Shown: in pieces, positions 5,453-12,699 of the stretch
Layout of the letters: every line of letters begins with the position of its first letter
Position numbering within the stretch: the first letter of the stretch is position 1
DNA from: an uncultured Eubacteriales bacterium
Lineage (GTDB): Bacteria > Bacillota > Clostridia > Tissierellales > Peptoniphilaceae
NCBI GenBank assembly: GCA_900540185.1
Contig: UQFH01000020.1
Span: forward strand, 1 to 12,739
Length of the DNA: 12,739 nucleotides
Direction of reading: 5' to 3'
Notes under the pieces: generated by a model
The model's database searches: none
What the model was told of the DNA's origin: nothing
Seen by the model: the letters and a program-made list of their open reading frames with translations, nothing else
Translations under genes and position numbers: made by a program

Positions 5453-7656
5453 GAAAGAAGTTATTACTTTTGACGGCGTTTATGCTCACGCTCACAGCAT
5501 GCAAAACGGGCGTAAAGGACGGCGATACAAAGACGACCGACGACAAGGAGATTGTGTCCGAGGTCGACAAGGATGAACAAAAAGAAAAAGAAGATTTAGA
5601 AAAGGATAGCGAAAAGCTTGCGGATCTAATTAGTTTTATGGTGACGAAGGAAGACGCGGCTCCGATTTATCCGGAGTTTAAGGATGTGGAATACACTGTA
5701 AATTCAAAGCCGTATGATTTTTCGGAATTCTTTAAGAGCCTCGGAACGAGCGACTACGATAGTATAGAGTGGGTTTTAAAAAATGAGCAAATGAAAAATT
5801 CGTTAAAGGAAAACGGATTCGGCGTGCTATACGGAATTTATGAGCAACCATTTGCAATTTATGATTTAAATCAATACACTTATTCGAATTCGTTTATCAC
5901 GACCGATTCGGCAATGCATCTTTTTCACGTGATTTATCTCGGAATGATGGAAGAGCTTGAAACCGGAACGCTCCGCGACAAGCTCATAAATCTTTCGATA
6001 AAGATGTACGAAAACAGTCTTAAAAATTATAACGAAGGAAGCGAAGAAACAAAGCCGTATGCTTTGAAAAATGCAACTCTCTTTTATACGGGACTAAAGA
6101 TTTTAAACGACGGAGCGGGAATTGATGCGCCGGCTGAAGTGAAGGAACTCGCTTCAAAAGAACTGCAAAATATCGAGGGAGAAGCTGCTCAGGTTTCAAA
6201 TATTACCGGGAAGGAAGTCGACTATTCGCAATTTAAGCCGCGCGGAAATTACACGAAGTCGGAAGAGCTGAAGACATATTTCAAGGCGAATATGCTTTAT
6301 TCCCAAAACAAGTTTGTCGTTATAGACAAGACGGGAGCGGTGGACAAGGAAAGTTTGAAAGCGGCAATCGTCATGACTGACGGAGTTTTGAAGGACAAGA
6401 AGAGTTATGATTTGTGGCTGCAAATATATAATCCTATATCTTTTTTGGTTGAAAACAGCGAGGATTTGACGCCGATAGCTCTTTATGAAATGCTTTCGAA
6501 GCATGCGTCGTCGTTTGATTTGGACGAGATGTTAAAAGACGAGGTGATCGAAGGAGTTTCAAAGGAAATCCAAGCGATGGAAGGTCCGTCAATAAAACCG
6601 CAGGACGGAGTGACATTCGGATTTTTACCGCAAAGGGCGGTTATCGACAATGTGTGGCTCCAAAATCTTTTGGAAAACACTCCGACGAGCAGAAGACCGC
6701 TCGCATCGGGACTTGATTTGATGGCGGTGATGGGAAATGAAACTGCGGAAAGACAAGTCACAACCGATGAAAAGAATCTTTTGTGGCCGGAGTTTTTGAA
6801 CAAGTTTGAAGAAACGAAGACTGCCGCATCGAATATGGGCGACAAAGAAAAATCAAACATTTACCGTGCATGGCTCTGGATGCTTCGCGCAAATAACCAT
6901 GACTACAAAGACGGATATCCATTCTTTATGCAAAGCGATTTGTGGAAGATAAAAGATTTGAACTCCTCGCTTGCATCGTGGGCGCAATTGAAGCACGACA
7001 CAATTCTCTATGCAAAGCAATTCGGCGCGGAAATGGGCGGATTTGACGAAAGAAAAACTTATAACTATGTCGAGCCGAACATCGACCTCTACAATCGTTT
7101 GATTTGGATTACGGATTTCACGCTCGCAAATTCGGACAAATACAATTTGCTGGATGAGAGCAGAAAAGAAGTTTTGAAGTCGTACAAAGATATGCTCGAA
7201 TTTTTCATCGAGGTCAGCAAGAAAGAGCTGAACGACGAAAATATAACCGACGAAGAAAACGAAAGAATGGCGACAATTGCGGGCGAAATGGAAAATATTT
7301 TCATCGCATTTGACAAGGCGCCGGAAGAAGAATTTAACGTTCCGGCATCTGAGAGAAACATGACGAATGTTGCGGACATTCAAGACGTCGGGGAAAACTC
7401 GGTCGGAATTCCTTCTGGACACAAGCTCGAAGTGGGCTCCGGAAGATTCTCGGAAATTTATACAATTTATAGATTTAACGGCGAATACAAAATCGGCAGA
7501 GGCGCCGTAATGAACTACTATGAGTTCTTGAGTCCTACGAGACTCACGGACGAGGAAATGAGCGAAAGAATTGAAATGACATATTTCGGCGACGTCGAAA
7601 AGGGTGAAGAGGTGTACCCTTTCTTTAAAGATCTTTTCATTCCGGATGCATATTAA
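5449..7656 (+). CDS. DUF3160 domain lipoprotein
   Basis: A 735-residue secreted lipoprotein: signal peptide 1-17 with lipobox LTAC (15-18, lipidated Cys18), then a charged Lys/Asp/Glu-rich linker (about 19-58) and a long globular part matching the uncharacterised DUF3160 family. Recognisable family stretches are NGFGVLYGIYEQPF (122-135), FITTDSAMHLFH (149-160), LASWAQLKHDTILYAKQ (508-524) and the C-terminal block with EIYTIYRFNGEYKIGRGAV (669-687) and YYEF (690-693). No enzymatic function is established for this family to my knowledge, and I see no classical catalytic motif. The start codon overlaps the previous stop as ATGA, with AAGGAGG ten bases upstream (5432-5438), so synthesis is probably coupled to the membrane-anchored partner. 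A terminator follows 12 bases after the stop. Confidence 0.85.
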   Translation: MRKKLLLLTAFMLTLTACKTGVKDGDTKTTDDKEIVSEVDKDEQKEKEDLEKDSEKLADLISFMVTKEDAAPIYPEFKDVEYTVNSKPYDFSEFFKSLGTSDYDSIEWVLKNEQMKNSLKENGFGVLYGIYEQPFAIYDLNQYTYSNSFITTDSAMHLFHVIYLGMMEELETGTLRDKLINLSIKMYENSLKNYNEGSEETKPYALKNATLFYTGLKILNDGAGIDAPAEVKELASKELQNIEGEAAQVSNITGKEVDYSQFKPRGNYTKSEELKTYFKANMLYSQNKFVVIDKTGAVDKESLKAAIVMTDGVLKDKKSYDLWLQIYNPISFLVENSEDLTPIALYEMLSKHASSFDLDEMLKDEVIEGVSKEIQAMEGPSIKPQDGVTFGFLPQRAVIDNVWLQNLLENTPTSRRPLASGLDLMAVMGNETAERQVTTDEKNLLWPEFLNKFEETKTAASNMGDKEKSNIYRAWLWMLRANNHDYKDGYPFFMQSDLWKIKDLNSSLASWAQLKHDTILYAKQFGAEMGGFDERKTYNYVEPNIDLYNRLIWITDFTLANSDKYNLLDESRKEVLKSYKDMLEFFIEVSKKELNDENITDEENERMATIAGEMENIFIAFDKAPEEEFNVPASERNMTNVADIQDVGENSVGIPSGHKLEVGSGRFSEIYTIYRFNGEYKIGRGAVMNYYEFLSPTRLTDEEMSERIEMTYFGDVEKGEEVYPFFKDLFIPDAY

Positions 7657-7668
7657 TAAATTGAATTT

Positions 7669-7703
7669 AAAGCACCCGAACGTTTGATGTTGGGGTGCTT
7701 TTT
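7669..7703 (+). terminator. Intrinsic terminator after the DUF3160 gene
   Basis: AAAGCACCC (7669-7677) pairs perfectly with GGGTGCTTT (7693-7701) around a 15-base loop, followed by T through 7703. It ends the transcript of the FG-GAP/DUF3160 pair. Confidence 0.85.
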
Positions 7704-7751
7704 ATGTATCGACTGTGTGCGAGAATTAAGACGAAAATTTTAACTTTTTTG

Positions 7752-7782
7752 TTGAATAAAATAGAAAAAATTGGTGTATAAT
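7752..7782 (+). promoter_or_regulatory. Probable promoter of the small lipoprotein gene
   Basis: TATAAT (7777-7782) is clear; the best -35 candidate TTGAAT (7752-7757) is at a long 19-base spacing. The spacer contains an A-rich run. A GAAGGGAG ribosome binding site (7792-7799) follows nine bases before the ATG. Confidence 0.5.
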
Positions 7783-7808
7783 AGTTTTAATGAAGGGAGT
7801 TTATCCAA

Positions 7809-8378
7809 ATGAAAAAATTTGCAATTGTTATACTTGCGGCGGTTTTAATGATCTCTTATTACGGATGCAAAAGCGAGCCTGATAAGTCGACAAATTTGCC
7901 GGCGGACAGCGATGAACCGAACAAGGAACTCATTCAAAAGACTTTTACACGTCTTTATGATCAGGTTGAACTTTTTTATGAAGCGAAAGGCGATTATAAT
8001 CTATTTTTTTCAAACGCACATGACTTTGTTGAAAAGAAGAAAACCGAAGAAAATAAATTTCAAAAGTACATTTCGGATCTCGACGGATATTTTGCTTCCG
8101 ATTTGCTTACAAATCTTATAAACAAGGGAGAAATCCCGAGCGACGAGTATGCGAAAGCGGGTTACAACAAAGCAGAAGTCACGATAAATTCAATCGACAA
8201 GGAAGATTCGCACTATGTCGTGAATTATTCCGTGAAATACACCGGAGTAAACGAAGACACCGTCGACTACGAGGTTAAAGTCGAGGTCGAGGACGGCAAG
8301 ATTAAGATGCTTGATGCGCCGAAGGGAATCGGCCTTCCGAATTTAAATACTGTAAAAAAAATGAGCCAAGCACTCTAA
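7809..8378 (+). CDS. Small putative lipoprotein, function unknown
   Basis: A 189-residue protein with a basic N-terminus (MKK), a hydrophobic core (4-15) and a possible lipid-attachment Cys20 in SYYGC. Tyr at -3 and -2 is unusual for a lipobox, which normally has Leu, Val or Ile at -3, so lipidation is likely but not certain. A Ser/Asp/Glu/Pro-rich spacer (21-40) precedes a folded region: a helical, Lys-rich half (about 41-118) and a strand-rich half (122-166, with alternating AEVTINSI, YVVNYSVKYTG and YEVKVEVEDGKI). This helix-then-sheet order would suit an NTF2-like or cystatin-like fold, but I recognise no specific family. The gene has its own promoter and ribosome binding site; its last codons lie inside the terminator hairpin shared with pdxS. 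Surface role is inference. Confidence 0.75.
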   Translation: MKKFAIVILAAVLMISYYGCKSEPDKSTNLPADSDEPNKELIQKTFTRLYDQVELFYEAKGDYNLFFSNAHDFVEKKKTEENKFQKYISDLDGYFASDLLTNLINKGEIPSDEYAKAGYNKAEVTINSIDKEDSHYVVNYSVKYTGVNEDTVDYEVKVEVEDGKIKMLDAPKGIGLPNLNTVKKMSQAL

Positions 8379-8399
8379 GTGTGCCGGCTCTTTTTTTTT
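8354..8399. terminator. Bidirectional terminator between the convergent lipoprotein and pdxS genes
   Basis: GAGCC (8363-8367) pairs with GGCTC (8386-8390), and inner bases CACT/AGTG (8371-8374 with 8378-8381) extend the stem past an internal loop. Nine T (8391-8399) follow on the plus strand; eight A at 8354-8361 give the U-run for the minus strand. The hairpin includes the end of the lipoprotein frame (stop 8376-8378) and its plus-strand T-run meets the pdxS stop codon (8398-8400). Confidence 0.8.
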
Positions 8400-9249
8400 A
8401 TCTCATAGCCATTATAACGTCGATTTCATCTTCGTTTAGACCGACCATCGCTTCTCCGAGTCCGGTTTGTGCTTCAAGCACTTTTTTCGGATTGTCGAAG
8501 TTTTCGACCGCCATAACAATTCTCTTTGCGCGAACTTCCGGGTCGCTCGACTTGAAAATACCGGAGCCGACGAACACGCCTTCCGCACCGAGCTGTCTCA
8601 TGAGCGCTGCATCAGCAGGAGTTGCGACTCCGCCTGCGCTGAAGTTTAACACAGGAAGCTTGCCGTTTTCATTTACATATTTTACAAGTTCATATGAAAC
8701 GCCGATTTCTTTTGCAAAGTTGAAAAGCTCGTCTTCTCTCATATTGTGAACTTTTCTTATGTCGGACATAATCGCTCTCATGTGGCTTACCGCTTGAACG
8801 ACGTCGCCCGTTCCCGCTTCGCCTTTTGTACGAATCATCATTGCCCCTTCTTCGATACGTCTTAGAGCTTCGCCGAGATTTCTCGCACCGCACACAAACG
8901 GTGTTTTAAATTTCGTCTTGTCCACGTGGTAAACGTCGTCGGCAGGGCTTAAAACTTCGGATTCGTCGATGAAGTCGATTCCCAGTTCTTCGAGAATTTG
9001 TGCTTCGACGAAGTGTCCGATTCTGACTTTTGCCATAACCGGAATTTTAACGGTGTCCATAATTTCTTTTATCATTTTCGGGTCGCTCATTCTTGAAACG
9101 CCGCCGGCAGCTCTTATGTCCGCAGGAATTCTTTCAAGCGCCATGACTGCAACAGCACCCGCATCTTCAGCGATTTTTGCCTGTTCAGGATTTGTGACGT
9201 CCATGATGACGCCGCCTTTTAAACTTTTCAGTAATTTTTTTATTTCCAT
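8398..9249 (-). CDS. pdxS: Pyridoxal 5'-phosphate synthase lyase subunit PdxS
   Basis: A 283-residue PdxS, slightly shorter at the N-terminus than the ~294-residue B. subtilis protein. The enzyme condenses ribose 5-phosphate (or ribulose 5-phosphate), glyceraldehyde 3-phosphate and ammonia to give PLP; ammonia normally comes from the glutaminase PdxT. Visible hallmarks are MDV with D17 (matches Asp24), RIPADIRAAGGVSRMSDP (40-57), AKVRIGH with K74 (matches Schiff-base Lys81), RTKGEAGTG with K142 (matches Lys149), FSAGGVATPADAA (203-215) and GSGIFKSSDP (228-237). TTGGAGG lies seven bases upstream of the ATG. Unusually, no pdxT follows; the next gene is convergent behind a terminator. It is divergent from a MocR-type regulator, the classic pdxR arrangement. 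Confidence 0.97.
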   Translation of the reverse strand: MEIKKLLKSLKGGVIMDVTNPEQAKIAEDAGAVAVMALERIPADIRAAGGVSRMSDPKMIKEIMDTVKIPVMAKVRIGHFVEAQILEELGIDFIDESEVLSPADDVYHVDKTKFKTPFVCGARNLGEALRRIEEGAMMIRTKGEAGTGDVVQAVSHMRAIMSDIRKVHNMREDELFNFAKEIGVSYELVKYVNENGKLPVLNFSAGGVATPADAALMRQLGAEGVFVGSGIFKSSDPEVRAKRIVMAVENFDNPKKVLEAQTGLGEAMVGLNEDEIDVIMAMR

Positions 9250-9277
9250 AATATAACCTCCAATAAATTTTATATAG

Positions 9278-9306
9278 ATTATAACATCAAATCTGTTACC
9301 ATTGAA
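9278..9306 (-). promoter_or_regulatory. pdxS promoter (minus strand)
   Basis: On the minus strand TGTTATAAT (9286 down to 9278) is a perfect extended -10; 17 bases upstream of TATAAT is a weak -35, TTCAAT (9306 down to 9301). The dyad TAACA-N7-TGTTA (9282-9298) overlaps the -10 and spacer, where a bound regulator could block or reposition polymerase. Confidence 0.6.
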
Positions 9307-9308
9307 GA

Positions 9309-9350
9309 CACAATTTTAGAAAAAAATATGGATATAAAATAAAAATTGTG
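9309..9350. promoter_or_regulatory. Candidate PdxR operator: 9-bp inverted repeat between pdxS and pdxR
   Basis: CACAATTTT (9309-9317) and AAAATTGTG (9342-9350) are exact reverse complements. Their starts are 33 bp apart, close to three DNA turns, so both would face the same side, as suits a dimeric MocR-type regulator. One arm abuts the pdxS -35 region; the other overlaps the extended -10 of pdxR, which fits activation of pdxS with self-repression. The inverted repeat is observed; its role is inferred. Confidence 0.45.
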
Positions 9351-9357
9351 ATATAAT
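9329..9357 (+). promoter_or_regulatory. pdxR promoter
   Basis: Extended -10 TGATATAAT (9349-9357) with a moderate -35 TGGATA (9329-9334) at 17 bases. Predicted transcript start is near 9364, which is where the GGAGG ribosome binding site begins. Confidence 0.6.
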
Positions 9358-9376
9358 AAAAATGGAGGCGATATTT

Positions 9377-10717
9377 ATGAAGCTTTATGAAAGCGTATAC
9401 AAACAAATAGAAGAAGATATAAAAAGCGGATTTTACAAAGAGGGGGAAAAACTGCCTTCAATCATAGGATTTACAAAGAAATACGGCGTCAGCAAGAACA
9501 CGGTTTTGAAGTCGATGGAGCTTTTGGAATATGACGGGCTGGTATATTCAAAAAAGAAAAGCGGATTTTATGTGGCGGACAATCTGTACCCAAAATTAAA
9601 GGTTACAAATGTACATAAGCGCGCATTTAAAAAGAGTGAGGATTACAAATACGACCTTTCGCCGAACGCTGTCGCATATGACGAATTTCCGATTGCAATT
9701 GTGAAAAGACTGATGACGGAGGTTTTAAACGACGACTACGACACGCTTTTCAGTCCGACCGAACCGCAAGGCTCGCTAGAGCTCAGAGAATCAATCGCAT
9801 ATATTTTAAATCGCATAAAAAATATAAAAGTTGCGCCTGAGAATATTATTGTTAGCTCCGGGATGGAGTATCTCTATCAGATAATTCTTGAGCTTATTCC
9901 CGGTGACTCGATTTTCGCGATTGAAAATCCCGGATACGACGTTGTGCCGACGCTTTTAAACGCGAGAAAGTTTCCATACATCGACATCGATTCGGAAAAT
10001 GTTAAAAAGGGCATAAACACACTTATAAACTCAAATGCAAATGTGGTTTGCACGACTTCGATGCACCAATTTCCGATTGGGCGCACGATGAGCGCTTCCG
10101 AAAAAAATGCTATAATAAATTGGATGAAATCCTCAAAGAATAACTATATTATCGAAGATGACTACGACAGCGAATTTAGATATGCACCGGTTCGAAGCGA
10201 GAGGATTTACACGATGTCGGGCGGTGAGAGGACGATTTATATTGGGAGCTTTTCGAAGTCAATCGCGCCGTCAATCAGGTGCAGCTATATGATTCTTCCG
10301 GAGGAGCTCATGAAGAGATACGAAGAAACATTGCCGTTTATGGCGTGTCCGATTCCGTCTATTTGGCAAAAGTTTTTGACCAAGTTTATCGATAAACACT
10401 ATATTCGACACGTCAACAAAATGATTAAGCTTTACAAGGGCAGACGCGAAAAGATGATTGAGCTTCTTGAAAATTCTTCGAAAGTGAAAAGAATTATTGC
10501 GGAGCCTGTCGGAATGAATATTTTGGTCGAGTTAAAAACGCAAAAAAGCGACACGGAAATTGCTAAAGCCGCCGAGGAAAAGGGCGTGCTCGTCTTTCCT
10601 TTAAGTAGATATCTTCGCGGAACCAAACCGACCGGCACATATCTTTCGCTCGGATTTGCCGCACTCGACGACGAAAAAATGGAAAAAGCGATTGCGATAC
10701 TTTTGAAGTGTTGCTAG
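9377..10717 (+). CDS. pdxR: MocR/GabR-family PLP-dependent transcriptional regulator, PdxR
   Basis: A 446-residue fusion of a GntR-type winged helix (1-66; PSIIGFTKKYGVSKNTV is the recognition region) through a linker (67-92) to a fold-type I aminotransferase-like domain (93-446). PLP-site features are present: HQFPIGRTM (230-238), EDDYDSEFRY (260-269) and the Schiff-base lysine K294 in YIGSFSKSIAP. In characterised Gram-positives PdxR senses PLP and controls pdxS/pdxT; the divergent pdxS here makes the assignment strong. An in-frame ATG at 9362 overlaps the GGAGG ribosome binding site (9364-9368) and lies before the predicted transcript start, so the ATG at 9377, eight bases after GGAGG, is chosen. 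The leader would then be very short. The gene is closed by a perfect terminator. Confidence 0.92.
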   Translation: MKLYESVYKQIEEDIKSGFYKEGEKLPSIIGFTKKYGVSKNTVLKSMELLEYDGLVYSKKKSGFYVADNLYPKLKVTNVHKRAFKKSEDYKYDLSPNAVAYDEFPIAIVKRLMTEVLNDDYDTLFSPTEPQGSLELRESIAYILNRIKNIKVAPENIIVSSGMEYLYQIILELIPGDSIFAIENPGYDVVPTLLNARKFPYIDIDSENVKKGINTLINSNANVVCTTSMHQFPIGRTMSASEKNAIINWMKSSKNNYIIEDDYDSEFRYAPVRSERIYTMSGGERTIYIGSFSKSIAPSIRCSYMILPEELMKRYEETLPFMACPIPSIWQKFLTKFIDKHYIRHVNKMIKLYKGRREKMIELLENSSKVKRIIAEPVGMNILVELKTQKSDTEIAKAAEEKGVLVFPLSRYLRGTKPTGTYLSLGFAALDDEKMEKAIAILLKCC

Positions 10718-10732
10718 AAATATTAAAACATT

Positions 10733-10759
10733 GACACGTGGACACACGTGTCTTTTTTT
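10733..10759 (+). terminator. Intrinsic terminator after pdxR
   Basis: GACACGTG (10733-10740) and CACGTGTC (10745-10752) form a perfect 8-bp stem around the four-base loop GACA, followed by seven T (10753-10759). Confidence 0.9.
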
Positions 10760-10848
10760 ATGGGAGTGGGAAGGAGTTTGTTAAAATTTTCGGTTTTCTA
10801 AAAAAGACTAACACATTTTTAATAAATACTTGAATTTAGACGGATTTA

Positions 10849-10877
10849 TTGAATACATGTAAAAATTGTGCTATAAT
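10849..10877 (+). promoter_or_regulatory. Promoter of the LtaS-like gene
   Basis: TTGAAT (10849-10854), 17 bases, then the extended -10 TGCTATAAT (10869-10877). The -35 TTG coincides with an in-frame TTG codon that would otherwise extend the coding frame by 16 residues. A 7-bp inverted repeat, AATAAAT (10821-10827) / ATTTATT (10844-10850), lies just upstream and overlaps the -35; it could be an operator or simply AT-rich chance. Confidence 0.75.
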
Positions 10878-10896
10878 TCAACTGAAAGAGGTTATT

Positions 10897-12699
10897 ATGA
10901 AATCGAAATTTAAAAATTTGACAACTTCATTTTTGCTTATTTTAATATTGTCATTTTTGCTTGCGGGCGTTTCGTTTTTCTTTGTTGACGTTGACTACAA
11001 TTTCAACGATATAAAACCGTTTTTGGAAAATACAAAATTATTTGTTTTGAATTTTCTGCCGATTTTAATCACGATGCTCGTGCTTTTTTCCGTTACGGGA
11101 AAGCTCAGCGCAAGTTTTTTAATCACGACGGTGGCGGTTTTTGCAATTGGAATTACGAACACGACAAAGCTGGTCTATAGAGACGAACCGTTCAGATTCG
11201 CGGACATTTTTCTTGCCGGCGAAGCAAAGGACATGGTTGAGGCAAATTTTAAAATACAGTGGCCTGATTGGCTTGGAAGCGCTGCAATAATTGTGCTTGC
11301 AGTGTTTTTTGTGCTGCTCTACTTGGACAAGGATATGAAAAAGGTGTTTACGAGAAATATGTTCATGCATCTCGTTGCGCTCAATTTGTTTTTCAGTGTA
11401 ATCATGTCACAAGTTATTTTCAGCAAAGAAAACTACAAATCGACGTCGATTGAAGGCTACAACAAATGGCTTGAGAGTGAGATAGTAAAGTCGAAAGGCA
11501 TGATTTATCCGTTCACATATTCGATAAAAAATATGTTTGAAACGGCGCCGAAAGACTATTCGAAAAAGGCTGTCGATGAAATTTTAAAAGACTACAAGGG
11601 TGCGCCGATTCCAACGGATAAGCGTGTGAATATAGTTGCGGTTATGTTGGAAAGTTTCAACGACTTGTCAAAATTTGACGGAGTGAATTTCAAGGAAAAT
11701 CCGTACGAATATTATAATCTCGTGAAAAATGAGAGCATTCACGGAAACCTCGTCGTGAATATTTTCGGAGGCGGCACGATAAATACGGAGCGTTCGTTCA
11801 TCTCGAGCATGTACAAACCGCCGAGATACGAGAGTCCGCAAAATTCTATTGTGAGATATTTGAAGGCTAATGATTATTACACAGAGGCGTTTCACCCGAA
11901 CACCGGGAAATTTTACAACCGCACGGAAACAAATAAAAATGTGGGATTCGACAAATTTTGGTGCGATGAAAACATGTTTGAGGGCGTTGTGAAAAAAGGC
12001 GAAATTCTTCCGGATGAAATTTTGAAAGACTATATGATAAAAGGTTTTGAGGACAACAAAAAAACCGGAAAGCCGTATTTCGGCTTCACGGTCACAATGC
12101 AAAATCACGGTCCGTATTATTTCTATGAACCGCACAAATACTACTACGACAACATTTATAATGTCGAGGAAAAATATTACTACACGACAAACAACTATCT
12201 TAGAGGGATAGAACGGACCTCGAAATTTATGTACGATTTGACGGAGTATTTTAAAAATGAAAGCACTCCTACAGTTCTCGTGTTTTTCGGGGACCACAAC
12301 CCGTCGCTCGGACCGAACGACGAAGGCTTTAAATCGCTCGGCATCGACATGGCTTCGGACAACATCGACAGTTTCCTTGCAAAATACCAAACGCCATATA
12401 TAATTTGGGCGAACGGCTCCGCAAAGGAAGTTCTCGGCAAGGACTTTGTCGGAGAAGGTCCGGATATTTCAGCGATGAACCTCGCACCATATCTGTTTAA
12501 GGAACTTTCATTCCCCGGCGACGACGTCATGCAATTTAAAAAAGAAATGATGGAAACTGTCCCGGTCTACACGAACTCATTTGTAAAAGTTTGCGGCGAA
12601 TATTGCGCAACGGATGAGCTGGATGAGGGGATGGAGAGGGAGATAAAGTTTGTGGATTATTATTATAGAAATACAACAAAGGATTTATTTGCGCGCTAA
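10897..12699 (+). CDS. LTA synthase-family membrane sulfatase (phosphoglycerol transferase-like)
   Basis: A 600-residue protein with five predicted transmembrane helices (about 10-30, 47-66, 71-89, 126-142, 154-174) and a large extracytoplasmic sulfatase-fold domain (about 243-560), the LtaS layout. Catalytic features: E252 in NIVAVMLESFND (metal ligand, S. aureus Glu255), T294 in FGGGTINTE (matches nucleophile Thr300), H404 in TMQNHGPYY, and D466/H467 in VFFGDHNPS. LtaS transfers glycerol phosphate from phosphatidylglycerol to build lipoteichoic acid; relatives make other phosphoglycerol-modified polymers, so the product is not certain and I give no symbol. A CGEYC motif (566-570) lies near the C-terminus. 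The start is set by AAAGAGG five bases upstream and by the promoter, which overlaps any longer frame. Transcribed alone; no terminator is visible before the window ends. Confidence 0.88.
   Translation: MKSKFKNLTTSFLLILILSFLLAGVSFFFVDVDYNFNDIKPFLENTKLFVLNFLPILITMLVLFSVTGKLSASFLITTVAVFAIGITNTTKLVYRDEPFRFADIFLAGEAKDMVEANFKIQWPDWLGSAAIIVLAVFFVLLYLDKDMKKVFTRNMFMHLVALNLFFSVIMSQVIFSKENYKSTSIEGYNKWLESEIVKSKGMIYPFTYSIKNMFETAPKDYSKKAVDEILKDYKGAPIPTDKRVNIVAVMLESFNDLSKFDGVNFKENPYEYYNLVKNESIHGNLVVNIFGGGTINTERSFISSMYKPPRYESPQNSIVRYLKANDYYTEAFHPNTGKFYNRTETNKNVGFDKFWCDENMFEGVVKKGEILPDEILKDYMIKGFEDNKKTGKPYFGFTVTMQNHGPYYFYEPHKYYYDNIYNVEEKYYYTTNNYLRGIERTSKFMYDLTEYFKNESTPTVLVFFGDHNPSLGPNDEGFKSLGIDMASDNIDSFLAKYQTPYIIWANGSAKEVLGKDFVGEGPDISAMNLAPYLFKELSFPGDDVMQFKKEMMETVPVYTNSFVKVCGEYCATDELDEGMEREIKFVDYYYRNTTKDLFAR

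Noticed and set aside
6853..7422. Long minus-strand frame of 189 codons inside the DUF3160 gene, with similar ones under the LtaS-like gene and on the strand opposite pdxS
   Set aside because: These mirror strong plus- or minus-strand genes with recognisable domains, have no ribosome binding sites and show no family features; they are antisense shadows.
10849..10896. TTG start adding 16 residues to the LtaS-like protein
   Set aside because: The TTG is part of the -35 box TTGAAT and the extended -10 lies inside this extension, so it would not be transcribed from this promoter.
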